From the NCBI RefSeq assembly GCF_022662535.1, contig NZ_JAKQYM010000002.1:1-64000 (forward strand): a stretch of DNA of 64,000 bases, read 5' to 3'. Within the stretch, counting starts at the first letter, position 1; each line of letters begins with the position of its first letter. The stretch is from Polaribacter marinus (GTDB taxonomy: Bacteria; Bacteroidota; Bacteroidia; Flavobacteriales; Flavobacteriaceae). The notes beneath the pieces were generated by a model. That model ran no database searches and was not told the DNA's origin. It saw nothing but the letters and a program-made list of their open reading frames with translations. The position numbers were made by a program, and so were the translations under genes. Shown one piece after another: positions 1 to 8,641 of this stretch.

Positions 1-1
1 T

Positions 2-38
2 AATCCTCATATCTTACGATATGAGGATTTTTTTTTAT
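2..38 (+). terminator. Rho-independent terminator of a gene left of the window
   Basis: A perfect 12-base inverted repeat (AATCCTCATATC and its complement) flanks a TTAC loop and is followed by a run of T. It most likely ends transcription of a plus-strand gene that lies outside the window. Confidence 0.85.
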
Positions 39-184
39 ACAAAATTTATTCAAATTGATTTTTGTTCTAATTGTGAAGGTAGTTTGATTGTATATATTGA
101 GATTTATTATAATATATTTCTTTTATGTAAAATAATTAGTTTTATTTTCGTTATTGTTTTTATACTTTGTTTCTTTGCTATTCT

Positions 185-1207
185 ATGAAATTATATAAAT
201 TTTCTTTAATTCTTTTATTTATATCTACTAGTATTAATGCTCAAGTAGGTGGAGAAAGTGTATATCAATTTTTAAATCTTTCTACTTCGGCGAGACAAAT
301 AGCTTTAGGTGGTGATGTATTTACTCTTTTAGATGATGTAAATCAACCAATATGGAATCCATCAGTAATTAACGAGAATATTGATAATAAGTTTTCTGTA
401 AATTATTCTAGTTATCTAGCAGGAATTAATGTGGGATCTATTTCTTATGCCAAAACAATATCAAGAAGAACTGGAACTATTCATGGTAGTATTAAATATC
501 TTAATTATGGTTCTTTAGTTGGTGCAGATGAGGATGGAAATGAAACGGGTAATTTTGGAGCAAGTGATATTGCTATTTCTGTTGGTTATGCTTTTAATTT
601 ACCATGGACAAATTTGTATATGGGATCTAACTTGAAATTAATTAACTCTAATATTAGTAATTATACTTCTTATGGTGTTGCTGCTGATTTTGCAATATTA
701 TATTATAGCCCTTATAAACCATTTTCTTTAACATTGGTTGCAAGAAATGTTGGTACTCAAATAAAATCTTTTAATGGTAAAATTGAAAAGCTTCCACTTA
801 AAATTGCCGTTGCAGGATCTTATAAATTAGAACACGTACCTTTAAAATGGCATTTCACAATAGATAATTTACAACAATGGGATGTTTCAGTAGCAAATCC
901 ATCGGAACAAACTTCTGATTTGGAAGGAAACGTAACAGAAGAAAAAATAGGATTTTTAGGTAATACTTTTAGACATATTGTAGTTGGGGCTGAATTATTC
1001 CCAGAGAGCGCAATTAATTTAAGAGTAGGTTATAATTTTAGAAGAGCTGCTGAATTAAAATTACAGAATGCAAGAACTTTTAGTGGAATTTCTTTCGGAT
1101 TTGGAATAAAAATGAATAAATTTAAATTTAATTATGCATATTCTAAATTTCATTCTGCAGCAAATGCAAGTACTTTTAGTTTAGAAATTGATTTATATAG
1201 AAGATAA
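185..1207 (+). CDS. porQ: Type IX secretion system protein PorQ
   Basis: Outer-membrane beta-barrel-like protein of the type IX secretion system, which exports proteins carrying a C-terminal sorting domain. The 340-residue product has a signal peptide (MKLYKFSLILLFISTSINAQ), then the PorQ opening with GGESVYQFL and a stretch rich in alternating aromatic and polar residues typical of PorV/PorQ barrels. The frame stays open back to a TTG at 167, but the ATG at 185 starts directly at the signal peptide and is preferred. cmk begins 1 base after the stop, so the two are probably cotranscribed. Several cargo-type proteins are encoded at 31,214-43,387 in this window. Identification rests on the N-terminal family pattern and size. 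Confidence 0.85.
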   Translation: MKLYKFSLILLFISTSINAQVGGESVYQFLNLSTSARQIALGGDVFTLLDDVNQPIWNPSVINENIDNKFSVNYSSYLAGINVGSISYAKTISRRTGTIHGSIKYLNYGSLVGADEDGNETGNFGASDIAISVGYAFNLPWTNLYMGSNLKLINSNISNYTSYGVAADFAILYYSPYKPFSLTLVARNVGTQIKSFNGKIEKLPLKIAVAGSYKLEHVPLKWHFTIDNLQQWDVSVANPSEQTSDLEGNVTEEKIGFLGNTFRHIVVGAELFPESAINLRVGYNFRRAAELKLQNARTFSGISFGFGIKMNKFKFNYAYSKFHSAANASTFSLEIDLYRR

Positions 1208-1208
1208 T

Positions 1209-1901
1209 ATGAAAAAAAAAATAATAATTGCAATTGATGGATTTTCATCTACAGGTAAAAGTACAATAGCAAAGTTACTAGCTAAAAAATATAATTATAT
1301 TTATGTAGACACTGGTGCAATGTATAGAGCCGTAACTTTATTTGCAAAGCAAAATAATTTTGTAGATAAAGATTTTTTAGATGATAATGCTTTAATTTTA
1401 AACCTGAAACAGATTACACTTTCTTTTAAATTTAATAAAAACTTAGGTTTTGCTGAAATGTTTTTAAATAATATAAATGTTGAGAAAGATATTAGAACAC
1501 TCGAAGTTTCTCAATTAGTAAGTAAAGTTTCTACAATTTCAGAAGTAAGAAAAAAACTTGTTGCAGAACAACAAAAAATGGGCGAAAATAGTGGGATTGT
1601 AATGGATGGAAGAGATATTGGTACGGTAGTCTTTCCGAATGCAGATTTAAAATTATTTATGACTGCTTCTGCAGATAAAAGAGCGACAAGACGTTATAAA
1701 GAGTTGATAGATAGAGGAGATAATGTTAAATTTTCAGAGATTCTTTTTAATGTTCAAGAGAGAGATAGAATTGATTCTACAAGAGAAGATTCACCTTTAA
1801 TAAAGGCAAATGATGCTATTGAATTTGATAATTCAGATATGGGAATTCAAGAACAGTTTGAAAGAATTTGTTCTCTAGTAGATGAAAAATTAAAAAGTTA
1901 A
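1209..1901 (+). CDS. cmk: Cytidylate kinase
   Basis: Phosphorylates CMP and dCMP to the diphosphates using ATP, in pyrimidine nucleotide recycling. The 230-residue product starts MKKKIIIAIDGF and carries the P-loop GFSSTGKST at residues 11-19, the DTGAMYRA substrate motif near 35 and the family signature MDGRDIGTVVFPNADLK near 135. An in-frame upstream start at 1188 would overlap porQ; the ATG at 1209 gives the usual N-terminus and is chosen. It ends 3 bases from the stop of convergent queE, with no hairpin between them. Confidence 0.95.
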   Translation: MKKKIIIAIDGFSSTGKSTIAKLLAKKYNYIYVDTGAMYRAVTLFAKQNNFVDKDFLDDNALILNLKQITLSFKFNKNLGFAEMFLNNINVEKDIRTLEVSQLVSKVSTISEVRKKLVAEQQKMGENSGIVMDGRDIGTVVFPNADLKLFMTASADKRATRRYKELIDRGDNVKFSEILFNVQERDRIDSTREDSPLIKANDAIEFDNSDMGIQEQFERICSLVDEKLKS

Positions 1902-1904
1902 CGA

Positions 1905-2540
1905 CTAAGGGATATTTAAATATTTATGAGTTTGTAATGAAATTTTCCATTTAGGATTTTTCATTACATAATTTACAATCTGTTCGGTCATTTTTTCTTT
2001 TTTACTCCATTCTGGTTGTAAAAATAATTGACATTTTTCTCCAACTTTAGTAGCTTCTTGTTCTGCAAAGTCAAAGTCAGATTTATTGTGAATGATCATT
2101 TTAAGTTCATCAGCTTCTGCGTAACATTCATTTAATGGTAATTTTGTTTTTTTTGGAGAAAGACAAAACCAATCCCATTTTCCAGAAAAAGGATATGCAC
2201 CAGAAGTTTCTATATGCGTTTTTATGTTGTTTTTTTGAAGCAGTTCTGTAATATAATCCATAGACCACATTAAAGGCTCACCACCCGTAATAACAACTGT
2301 TTTAGCATTTTTAGTTACGTTTTTTACGATAGTATCTGCTAATGTTGGTGGATGTAAATCGGCATTCCAACTTTCTTTAACATCACACCAATGGCAACCC
2401 ACATCGCAACCACCAACTCTTATAAAATAAGCGGCTGTACCTGTATGAGAACCTTCACCTTGTATGGTGTAAAACTCTTCCATTAATGGAAGCATTATTC
2501 CTTTATCTACTAAATCTTTTGTCTTTTTATCCATTATCAT
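1905..2540 (-). CDS. queE: 7-carboxy-7-deazaguanine synthase (radical SAM)
   Basis: Radical SAM enzyme that converts 6-carboxytetrahydropterin to 7-carboxy-7-deazaguanine in queuosine biosynthesis. The 211-residue protein has EEFYTIQGEGSHTG near the N-terminus and the cluster-binding motif CDVGCHWC (CX3CX2C) near residue 45, followed by TGGEPLM. Two start codons are possible: ATG at 2540 (MIMDKK) or ATG at 2534 (MDKK). A promoter-like element lies at 2571-2578. No other queuosine genes lie next to it. Convergent with cmk. Confidence 0.93.
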   Translation of the reverse strand: MIMDKKTKDLVDKGIMLPLMEEFYTIQGEGSHTGTAAYFIRVGGCDVGCHWCDVKESWNADLHPPTLADTIVKNVTKNAKTVVITGGEPLMWSMDYITELLQKNNIKTHIETSGAYPFSGKWDWFCLSPKKTKLPLNECYAEADELKMIIHNKSDFDFAEQEATKVGEKCQLFLQPEWSKKEKMTEQIVNYVMKNPKWKISLQTHKYLNIP

Positions 2541-2570
2541 TAAAATCTACCCAATAAGGTTTTAAAGGTG

Positions 2571-2578
2571 CAAAGGTA
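2571..2578 (-). promoter_or_regulatory. Putative queE promoter -7 element
   Basis: The minus strand reads TACCTTTG, matching the Bacteroidetes TAnnTTTG box, about 30 bases upstream of queE. No TTG was found at the usual distance, so only half the promoter is supported. Confidence 0.4.
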
Positions 2579-2648
2579 GTTTTTTGATTATCAAGAATAA
2601 AAAGAATAATTAATTAATTCTAATTAGTTAAAAATCAAGTATTTTTTG

Positions 2649-2656
2649 TAAATTTG
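2649..2656 (+). promoter_or_regulatory. Putative rpsA promoter -7 element
   Basis: TAAATTTG matches TAnnTTTG. It predicts a leader of about 120 bases before rpsA. The upstream TTG box is not clear. Confidence 0.45.
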
Positions 2657-2777
2657 CACTCCTTTTTACGATAACAGATTTAGAAAAGGAAAAGATAAAA
2701 CAATTTATAAAAACAACTCTTTGCGTTTTTTTCGTTAAAAATCTGGTAAACAATAAGATACAAATTATTATTCAGAA

Positions 2778-4598
2778 ATGTCTGAAGAAACAAAAAACAC
2801 TGAAGAGCAAGTAGTTGCTACTGAAGTACAAGAAACAGCAACTCCAGCTGTAGATCCAAAACAATTTTTAGCTGATTTTAACTGGCACAAATACGAACAA
2901 GGTATTGAAGCTGTTGATGAAGAAAAATTACAAGCATTTGAAAAAGCGTTAGAAGGAACTGTAGGTTTTGTAAACGAGCGTGACGTTATTGAAGGAACTG
3001 TAATCAGAATTACTGATAGAGATGCAATCATCGATATCAACTCTAAATCTGAAGGAGTTATTTCTTTAAACGAATTTCGTTACAATTCTGGTTTAAAAGA
3101 AGGAGATAAAGTAGAAGTATTAGTTGATAAAAGAGAAGATTCTTCTGGTCAATTAGTATTATCTCACAAAAAAGCAAGAGTAATTAAAGCATGGGAACGT
3201 GTTAACAATGCTCATGAAACTGGTGAAGTAGTTAACGGTTTCGTTAAATGTAGAACTAGAGGTGGTATGATTGTAGATGTTTTCGGAATCGAAGCATTTT
3301 TACCAGGATCTCAAATTGACGTTAAGCCAATTAGAGATTACGATCAATATGTTGAGAAAACAATGGAATTCAAAGTTGTGAAAATCAACCACGAATTTAA
3401 AAACGTTGTAGTATCTCATAAAGCTCTTATTGAAGCTGATATTGAATTACAGAAAAAAGAAATTATTGGTCAATTAGAAAAAGGACAAGTATTAGAAGGT
3501 ATTGTTAAAAATATTACTTCTTATGGTGTCTTTGTTGATTTAGGTGGTGTAGACGGATTAGTACATATTACTGATTTATCTTGGTCTAGAATCAACCATC
3601 CAAATGAGGTTGTAGAATTAGACCAAAAATTAAACGTTGTAATTTTAGACTTTGATGATAACAAATCTAGAATTCAATTAGGATTAAAACAATTATCTGC
3701 TCATCCTTGGGAAGCTTTAGATACCAACTTAAAAGTAGGAGATAAAGTAACTGGTGAAGTTGTTGTTTTAGCTGATTATGGAGCATTTGTAGAAGTAGAA
3801 CAAGGAGTAGAAGGATTAATTCACGTTTCTGAAATGTCTTGGTCAACTCACTTACGTTCTGCACAAGATTTCGTAAAAGTTGGAGACAAAGTAGAAGCGC
3901 AAGTTTTAACTTTAGATAGAGAAGACCGTAAAATGTCTTTAGGTATCAAACAATTACATCCAGATCCTTGGACAGATATTACTACTAAATATCCTGTAGG
4001 TTCTACTCACACTGGTACAGTAAGAAATTATACAAACTTTGGTGTATTTGTAGAATTAGAAGAAGGAATTGATGGTTTAGTTTATATCTCTGACTTATCT
4101 TGGACTAAGAAAATTAAACATCCATCAGATTTTGTAACTGTTGGTGATAAATTAGAAGTTCAGGTTTTAGAATTAGATGTAGAAAACAGAAAGCTAAACT
4201 TAGGTCATAAGCAAACACAAGATAACCCTTGGGATGCTCATGAAGCTACTTACGCTATTGGATCTACTCATGAAGGAACAATCAAAGAAAAGAATGATAA
4301 AGGAGCAGTTGTAACTTTTGCTGATGGAGTAGAAGGTTTTGCACCAACAAGATTCTTAGAAAAAGAAGATGGTTCTAAATTAGAAAAAGGAGATACAGTA
4401 CCTTTTGTTATTTTAGAATTCTCTAAAGAATACAGAAGAGTTGTAGTTTCTCATACTTCTATTTTTAAAGAAGAAGAAAAGAGAAATGTAAAAGCTGCAG
4501 TTAAAAAATCTGCTGATGCAGAGAAAACTACTTTAGGAGACATAGGTGGTTTAGCTGATCTTAAAAAGAAAATGGAAGCTGGTAGTAAAAAGAAGTAA
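2778..4598 (+). CDS. rpsA: 30S ribosomal protein S1
   Basis: RNA-binding ribosomal protein that helps mRNA dock on the 30S subunit. The 606-residue product contains six S1 domains at roughly residues 62-133, 145-215, 228-305, 315-392, 400-480 and 492-565. Repeats 3 to 5 are the most alike, each with a GxVxxxxxYGxFVxxxxGxxGLxHxSxxSW pattern. The N-terminal 55 residues are acidic and the C-terminus ends in a lysine-rich tail (KKKMEAGSKKK). The gene stands alone between a leader of over 100 bases, which could hold autoregulatory structure, and a strong terminator. Confidence 0.97.
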   Translation: MSEETKNTEEQVVATEVQETATPAVDPKQFLADFNWHKYEQGIEAVDEEKLQAFEKALEGTVGFVNERDVIEGTVIRITDRDAIIDINSKSEGVISLNEFRYNSGLKEGDKVEVLVDKREDSSGQLVLSHKKARVIKAWERVNNAHETGEVVNGFVKCRTRGGMIVDVFGIEAFLPGSQIDVKPIRDYDQYVEKTMEFKVVKINHEFKNVVVSHKALIEADIELQKKEIIGQLEKGQVLEGIVKNITSYGVFVDLGGVDGLVHITDLSWSRINHPNEVVELDQKLNVVILDFDDNKSRIQLGLKQLSAHPWEALDTNLKVGDKVTGEVVVLADYGAFVEVEQGVEGLIHVSEMSWSTHLRSAQDFVKVGDKVEAQVLTLDREDRKMSLGIKQLHPDPWTDITTKYPVGSTHTGTVRNYTNFGVFVELEEGIDGLVYISDLSWTKKIKHPSDFVTVGDKLEVQVLELDVENRKLNLGHKQTQDNPWDAHEATYAIGSTHEGTIKEKNDKGAVVTFADGVEGFAPTRFLEKEDGSKLEKGDTVPFVILEFSKEYRRVVVSHTSIFKEEEKRNVKAAVKKSADAEKTTLGDIGGLADLKKKMEAGSKKK

Positions 4599-4631
4599 TT
4601 CTTTTTAAACAAAGCTAATATTTAATATTAC

Positions 4632-4664
4632 AAAAGCCGGTGCAATTTGCATCGGCTTTTTTTG
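4632..4664 (+). terminator. Terminator after rpsA
   Basis: AGCCGGTGCA pairs with TGCATCGGCT (one G-T pair) and is followed by TTTTTTT. Confidence 0.9.
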
Positions 4665-4739
4665 TTTAATTTTTCTGCGATTTCTAAATTTGAAACTTGA
4701 ATCATAGTTTGTGTTTTTACAATATTTAATTTTTTATTT

Positions 4740-4830
4740 GGGCGTTTCCTTTTAGGTCGGGCTTTACGCACTCGCTTTTTGTTCATACTTCACAAAAGAG
4801 CTCAAACAAATGCTTCAATCCCTAACGCAG
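4740..4830. repeat. Dispersed flavobacterial intergenic repeat (single copy here)
   Basis: The element starts GGGCGTTTCC and ends TCCCTAACGCAG. Its ends form an inverted repeat (GCGTT and AACGC), and the middle can fold as a hairpin (CTCGCTTTTTGT against ACAAAAGAG). From memory, the pattern GGGCGTT...GGTCGGGCTTT...CTTCAATCCCTAACGC recurs between genes in many flavobacterial genomes. Only one copy was noticed in this window. It is more GC-rich than its surroundings and has no coding potential. Confidence 0.55.
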
Positions 4831-4910
4831 ATTATTTGCCAACTTTTGTTATAATTATATATTCTCCATACTTTTTTATGCTTTTTTCAAAGAACTAAAT
4901 CAGAATAATT

Positions 4911-4918
4911 TATCTTTG
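4911..4918 (+). promoter_or_regulatory. Putative glmM promoter -7 element
   Basis: TATCTTTG matches TAnnTTTG and lies 21 bases before the glmM ATG. There is no clear TTG box upstream. Confidence 0.45.
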
Positions 4919-4939
4919 TTTTGCTAATAAAAAAAGACA

Positions 4940-6331
4940 ATGACATTAATAAAATCAATATCAGGAATTAGAGGTACTATAGGTGGGAAAACAGCAAATA
5001 ATTTAACACCAATAGATGCTGTAAAGTTTGCTTCAGCTTACGGAGCCTTTATTAAAACAAGAAATTCCGATAAAAAAAATATAAAAGTAGTAATTGGTAG
5101 AGATGCGCGTATTTCTGGAAAAATGATTTCTAGTTTGGTAGCAAACACATTAGTTGGATTAGGAATTGATGTAATCGATTTAGGTTTATCAACTACCCCA
5201 ACAGTAGAAGTAGCTGTTCCGTTAGAAAATGCTGATGGAGGAATTATTTTAACTGCCTCTCATAATCCAAAACAATGGAATGCTTTAAAATTATTAAATG
5301 AGAAAGGTGAATTTTTAAACGGAGCAGAAGGTGAAAAAATTCTTGCCTTAGCAGAAAGCGAAGATTTTGAATTTGCAGATGTAGATGATTTAGGAACTTA
5401 TACAAAAGACAATTCTTATTTACAAAAACATATTGAAGAAGTATTAAATTTAGACTTGGTTGATGTTGAAGCTATCAGAAAAGCAAATTTTAAAGTAGTT
5501 GTAGATGGTGTAAATTCTACTGGAGGAATTTTTATTCCTGCTTTATTAAAAGAGTTAAATGTAGAATGTGTTGAATTATATTGTACACCAAACGGTCAGT
5601 TTCCTCACAATCCAGAACCTTTAAAAGAACATTTAACAGATATCTCTAATCTTGTCGTAAAAGAAAAAGCAGATTTTGGTATCGTAGTAGATCCAGATGT
5701 AGATAGATTGGCTTTGGTTTCTGAAGACGGTTCTATGTTTGGAGAAGAATATACTTTGGTGGCTTGTGCAGATTATGTTTTAGGACGTTTAGGAGGAGGA
5801 AATACTGTTTCTAATTTATCATCATCTAGAGCTCTAAGAGATGTTACTCAAAAACATGGAGGAACTTACACTGCTTCTGCAGTTGGAGAAGTAAATGTTG
5901 TTATTAAAATGAAAGAAACCAACACGGTAATTGGTGGTGAAGGAAATGGTGGAATTATCTATCCAGATTCTCATTACGGACGTGATTCTTTAGTTGGTGT
6001 AGCTTTGTTTTTATCGCATTTAGCACATCAAAAAGTATCTTGTAAAACTTTAAGAGACTCCTATCCAAGTTATTTTATGAGCAAGAATAAAATTCAATTG
6101 ACCCCAGAAATAGATGTTGATAATATTTTAGAAACAATGGCTTCTACCTACAAAAATCAAGATGTAAATACAATTGATGGTGTAAAGATAGATTTTGCTA
6201 ATGAATGGATTCATTTACGTAAGTCTAATACAGAACCTATTATTAGAATTTATACAGAAGCAAAAACACAACAAGCTGCAGATGATTTGGCAGTAAGATT
6301 TATAAAAGAAATTAAAGAAATAATAGCATAA
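4940..6331 (+). CDS. glmM: Phosphoglucosamine mutase
   Basis: Alpha-D-phosphohexomutase that interconverts glucosamine-6-phosphate and glucosamine-1-phosphate for peptidoglycan and LPS precursors. The 463-residue protein shows the phosphoserine loop TASHNP (Ser107), the metal loop DPDVDR near 252, the sugar loop GEGNGG near 333 and the phosphate-binding loop RKSNTEPIIRIY near 427. That is the complete four-domain plan. The family also includes phosphomannomutases, so the exact substrate is inferred from size and from the usual Bacteroidetes annotation. The next gene starts 4 bases after its stop. Confidence 0.8.
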   Translation: MTLIKSISGIRGTIGGKTANNLTPIDAVKFASAYGAFIKTRNSDKKNIKVVIGRDARISGKMISSLVANTLVGLGIDVIDLGLSTTPTVEVAVPLENADGGIILTASHNPKQWNALKLLNEKGEFLNGAEGEKILALAESEDFEFADVDDLGTYTKDNSYLQKHIEEVLNLDLVDVEAIRKANFKVVVDGVNSTGGIFIPALLKELNVECVELYCTPNGQFPHNPEPLKEHLTDISNLVVKEKADFGIVVDPDVDRLALVSEDGSMFGEEYTLVACADYVLGRLGGGNTVSNLSSSRALRDVTQKHGGTYTASAVGEVNVVIKMKETNTVIGGEGNGGIIYPDSHYGRDSLVGVALFLSHLAHQKVSCKTLRDSYPSYFMSKNKIQLTPEIDVDNILETMASTYKNQDVNTIDGVKIDFANEWIHLRKSNTEPIIRIYTEAKTQQAADDLAVRFIKEIKEIIA

Positions 6332-6335
6332 TATT

Positions 6336-7172
6336 TTGAAACTAAAACTTGTATTTTTATCGTTTTTATTAATTGCAACTACTGTTTTTTCACAAGAAAA
6401 AAAAGTTAAGAAAGTATCTAACAAAGGTAAAATGTTTGTGTATTGGGGTTGGAATAGGGCAAACTACTCAAATTCAGATATCACTTTTACAGGATCAAAT
6501 TACAATTTTACTTTACAAAATGTAAAAGCAAAAGATAGAATAACTCCGTTTAATTTTTACGATTATTTCAACCCTTTAAGAATTACAATTCCACAAACAA
6601 ATGTAAGAATTGGTTATTTTTTTAATGATAACTATACTATTTCTGTAGGTGTAGATCATATGAAATATGTAATGAGCCCTTATCAGAATGTAAAAATTAA
6701 TGGAGTGATTAATGCAGGAACGCCTTTTGATGGTATATACAATAATGATGATATAGTGTTAACTCACGATTTTTTAAAGTTCGAACATACTGATGGTTTA
6801 AACTATGTAAATGTAGAGCTTAAAAGATTTGATGAAATTGGACATTTAATCGGAATGAATAATAAAAATTTTCAATTAAATATTACCGAAGGATTTGGAG
6901 TAGGAATTTTATATCCTAGAACAAATGCAACTTTATTTGACCAAGAAAGATGGGATGAATTTAATGTTTCTGGTTGGGGAATTTCTGCAGGAGTAGGATT
7001 AAACTTAACTTTTTTTAAATACTTTTTTGTGCAAACAGATTTAAAATATGGTTATATAAAAATGCCTAATATAAGAACTACTAATAATCCAGAAGATAAA
7101 GCTTCGCAAAGTTTTACTTTTTTACAAAGAAATATAGTTTTTGGAGCTAGGTTTAATATCTTAAAGAAGTAA
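6336..7172 (+). CDS. Putative outer-membrane beta-barrel protein, unknown function
   Basis: The 278-residue product has a signal peptide (MKLKLVFLSFLLIATTVFSQ), then alternating aromatic and polar strands such as NVRIGYFFNDNYTISVGV and a final aromatic strand (FLQRNIVFGARFNILKK), as expected for a small outer-membrane barrel. The start is a TTG 4 bases after the glmM stop. The first ATG in frame, at 6432, would remove the signal peptide, so TTG is chosen. It is probably cotranscribed with glmM and with the next gene, which starts 2 bases after its stop. I do not recognise a specific family. Confidence 0.75.
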   Translation: MKLKLVFLSFLLIATTVFSQEKKVKKVSNKGKMFVYWGWNRANYSNSDITFTGSNYNFTLQNVKAKDRITPFNFYDYFNPLRITIPQTNVRIGYFFNDNYTISVGVDHMKYVMSPYQNVKINGVINAGTPFDGIYNNDDIVLTHDFLKFEHTDGLNYVNVELKRFDEIGHLIGMNNKNFQLNITEGFGVGILYPRTNATLFDQERWDEFNVSGWGISAGVGLNLTFFKYFFVQTDLKYGYIKMPNIRTTNNPEDKASQSFTFLQRNIVFGARFNILKK

Positions 7173-7174
7173 TT

Positions 7175-8641
7175 ATGAATTTAGAAAAGTATTTTTCTCA
7201 ATTTAGAGATCAAATAATAGGTGTCAATCAAACCTTTACATCTCCTTATGGAGAGAAAAATTTAATGTATGCAGATTGGACTGCAAGCGGAAGGTTATAC
7301 CGACCTATTGAAGAAAAAATTGCTAATGAATTTGGTCCATTTGTAGCCAATACACATACAGAAACATCAACTTCTGGAGCAGCAATGACCTTAGCGTATC
7401 ATGAAGCAAGAAATATTATAAAACGTCATGTAAATGCAAGTAAAAATGATGTTTTAATAACAGAAGGTTCGGGTATGACAGGTGTTGTCAATAAATTTCA
7501 ACGAATTTTAGGGCTTAAAGTTTGTGAAGCCTTAAAAGAACATACCAATATTCCAGAAGATATAAAACCTATAGTTTTTGTATCTCACATGGAACATCAT
7601 TCAAATCAAACTTCTTGGCTAGAAACTATTGCAGATGTTGTTGTTGTTCCTTGTAATAATGAAGGGTTAATTTGTTTAAAAAGTTTTGAAAAATGTATTC
7701 AAGAACACAATCATAGAACAATAAAAATAGCTTCTATAACCGCTTGCTCTAACGTAACAGGTATTAAAACGGAGTATCATAAAATTGCAAAATTAATTCA
7801 TCAATACAATGGTTTATGTTTTGTAGACTTTGCTTGTTGTGCGCCTTATACAGATATCAATATGCATCCAGAAAATGAAGATGAATATTTGGATGCCATT
7901 TTCTTTTCTCCACATAAATTTTTAGGAGGGCCAGGAAGTTCTGGAGTATTGATTTTTAATAAAAGGTTGTACAAGAATACAGTACCAGATAATCCAGGAG
8001 GAGGAACTGTAAGCTATACAAATCCATGGGGGCAACATGATTATTTTGATGATGTAGAAACACGTGAAGATGGAGGAACTCCTGCTTTTTTACAAACAAT
8101 AAAAATTGCACTTTCCATTCAGTTAAAAGAAAAAATGGGAACGGATAAGATTCAATTGCGTGAGGATGAAATTAACAAAGTCCTTTTTACTACTTTAGAA
8201 AAACTTCCAGGAGTAAAAATATTGGCTCCAAATCATAAAGAACGTTTAAGTATTTTTTCTTTCTATTTTGAAAAATATCATTTTAACTTAGTTGTAAAAC
8301 TATTAAATGATAGATTCGGAATTCAAACAAGAGGAGGGTGTTCTTGTGCAGGAACTTACGGACACTTTTTACTAAACGTAGATCAAGCAACTTCAAATAG
8401 AATAAAAGATGAAATTTTGCATGGTTGTAATACAGATAAACCAGGTTGGGTTCGCTTATCAGTTCATCCAACAGTAACCAATAGTGAAGTTACTTTTATT
8501 TGTAATGCTTTAGAAGAATTATCAGAAAATATTGCAGATTGGTCTAAAGACTATAAGTACGATTCTATAAAAAATGATTTCGTACATAATACTGCTACCC
8601 CAATAGAAAGAAAGTTAGTTGCAGATTGGTTTTCTTTATAA
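7175..8641 (+). CDS. Class V aminotransferase / cysteine desulfurase-like PLP enzyme
   Basis: Fold-type I PLP enzyme of 488 residues. The Schiff-base lysine is in SPHKFLGGPGSSG near residue 247, with a DFACCAP segment holding the cofactor aspartate before it. A cysteine-rich loop, RGGCSCAGTYGH near 389, sits where SufS/CsdA-type desulfurases carry their catalytic cysteine. It is longer than typical desulfurases (about 400 residues), with an N-terminal GEKNLMYADWTASG in place of the short YLDNAATT opening. It could be a selenocysteine lyase or desulfurase-like enzyme; the substrate is unknown. It is third in the operon with glmM, and its stop overlaps the stop of the convergent acyltransferase gene by 6 bases. 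Confidence 0.82.
   Translation: MNLEKYFSQFRDQIIGVNQTFTSPYGEKNLMYADWTASGRLYRPIEEKIANEFGPFVANTHTETSTSGAAMTLAYHEARNIIKRHVNASKNDVLITEGSGMTGVVNKFQRILGLKVCEALKEHTNIPEDIKPIVFVSHMEHHSNQTSWLETIADVVVVPCNNEGLICLKSFEKCIQEHNHRTIKIASITACSNVTGIKTEYHKIAKLIHQYNGLCFVDFACCAPYTDINMHPENEDEYLDAIFFSPHKFLGGPGSSGVLIFNKRLYKNTVPDNPGGGTVSYTNPWGQHDYFDDVETREDGGTPAFLQTIKIALSIQLKEKMGTDKIQLREDEINKVLFTTLEKLPGVKILAPNHKERLSIFSFYFEKYHFNLVVKLLNDRFGIQTRGGCSCAGTYGHFLLNVDQATSNRIKDEILHGCNTDKPGWVRLSVHPTVTNSEVTFICNALEELSENIADWSKDYKYDSIKNDFVHNTATPIERKLVADWFSL

Noticed and set aside
161..169. TATACTTTG as a porQ promoter
   Set aside because: Three bases, not two, separate TA from TTTG, and no TTG lies at the right distance.
167..184. 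TTG start extending PorQ by six residues
   Set aside because: The ATG at 185 begins exactly at a normal signal peptide; the extension would disturb it.
2768..3040. 90-codon frame antisense to rpsA, and similar antisense frames inside other large genes
   Set aside because: Shadows of strongly coding genes with serine-rich composition and no independent signals.
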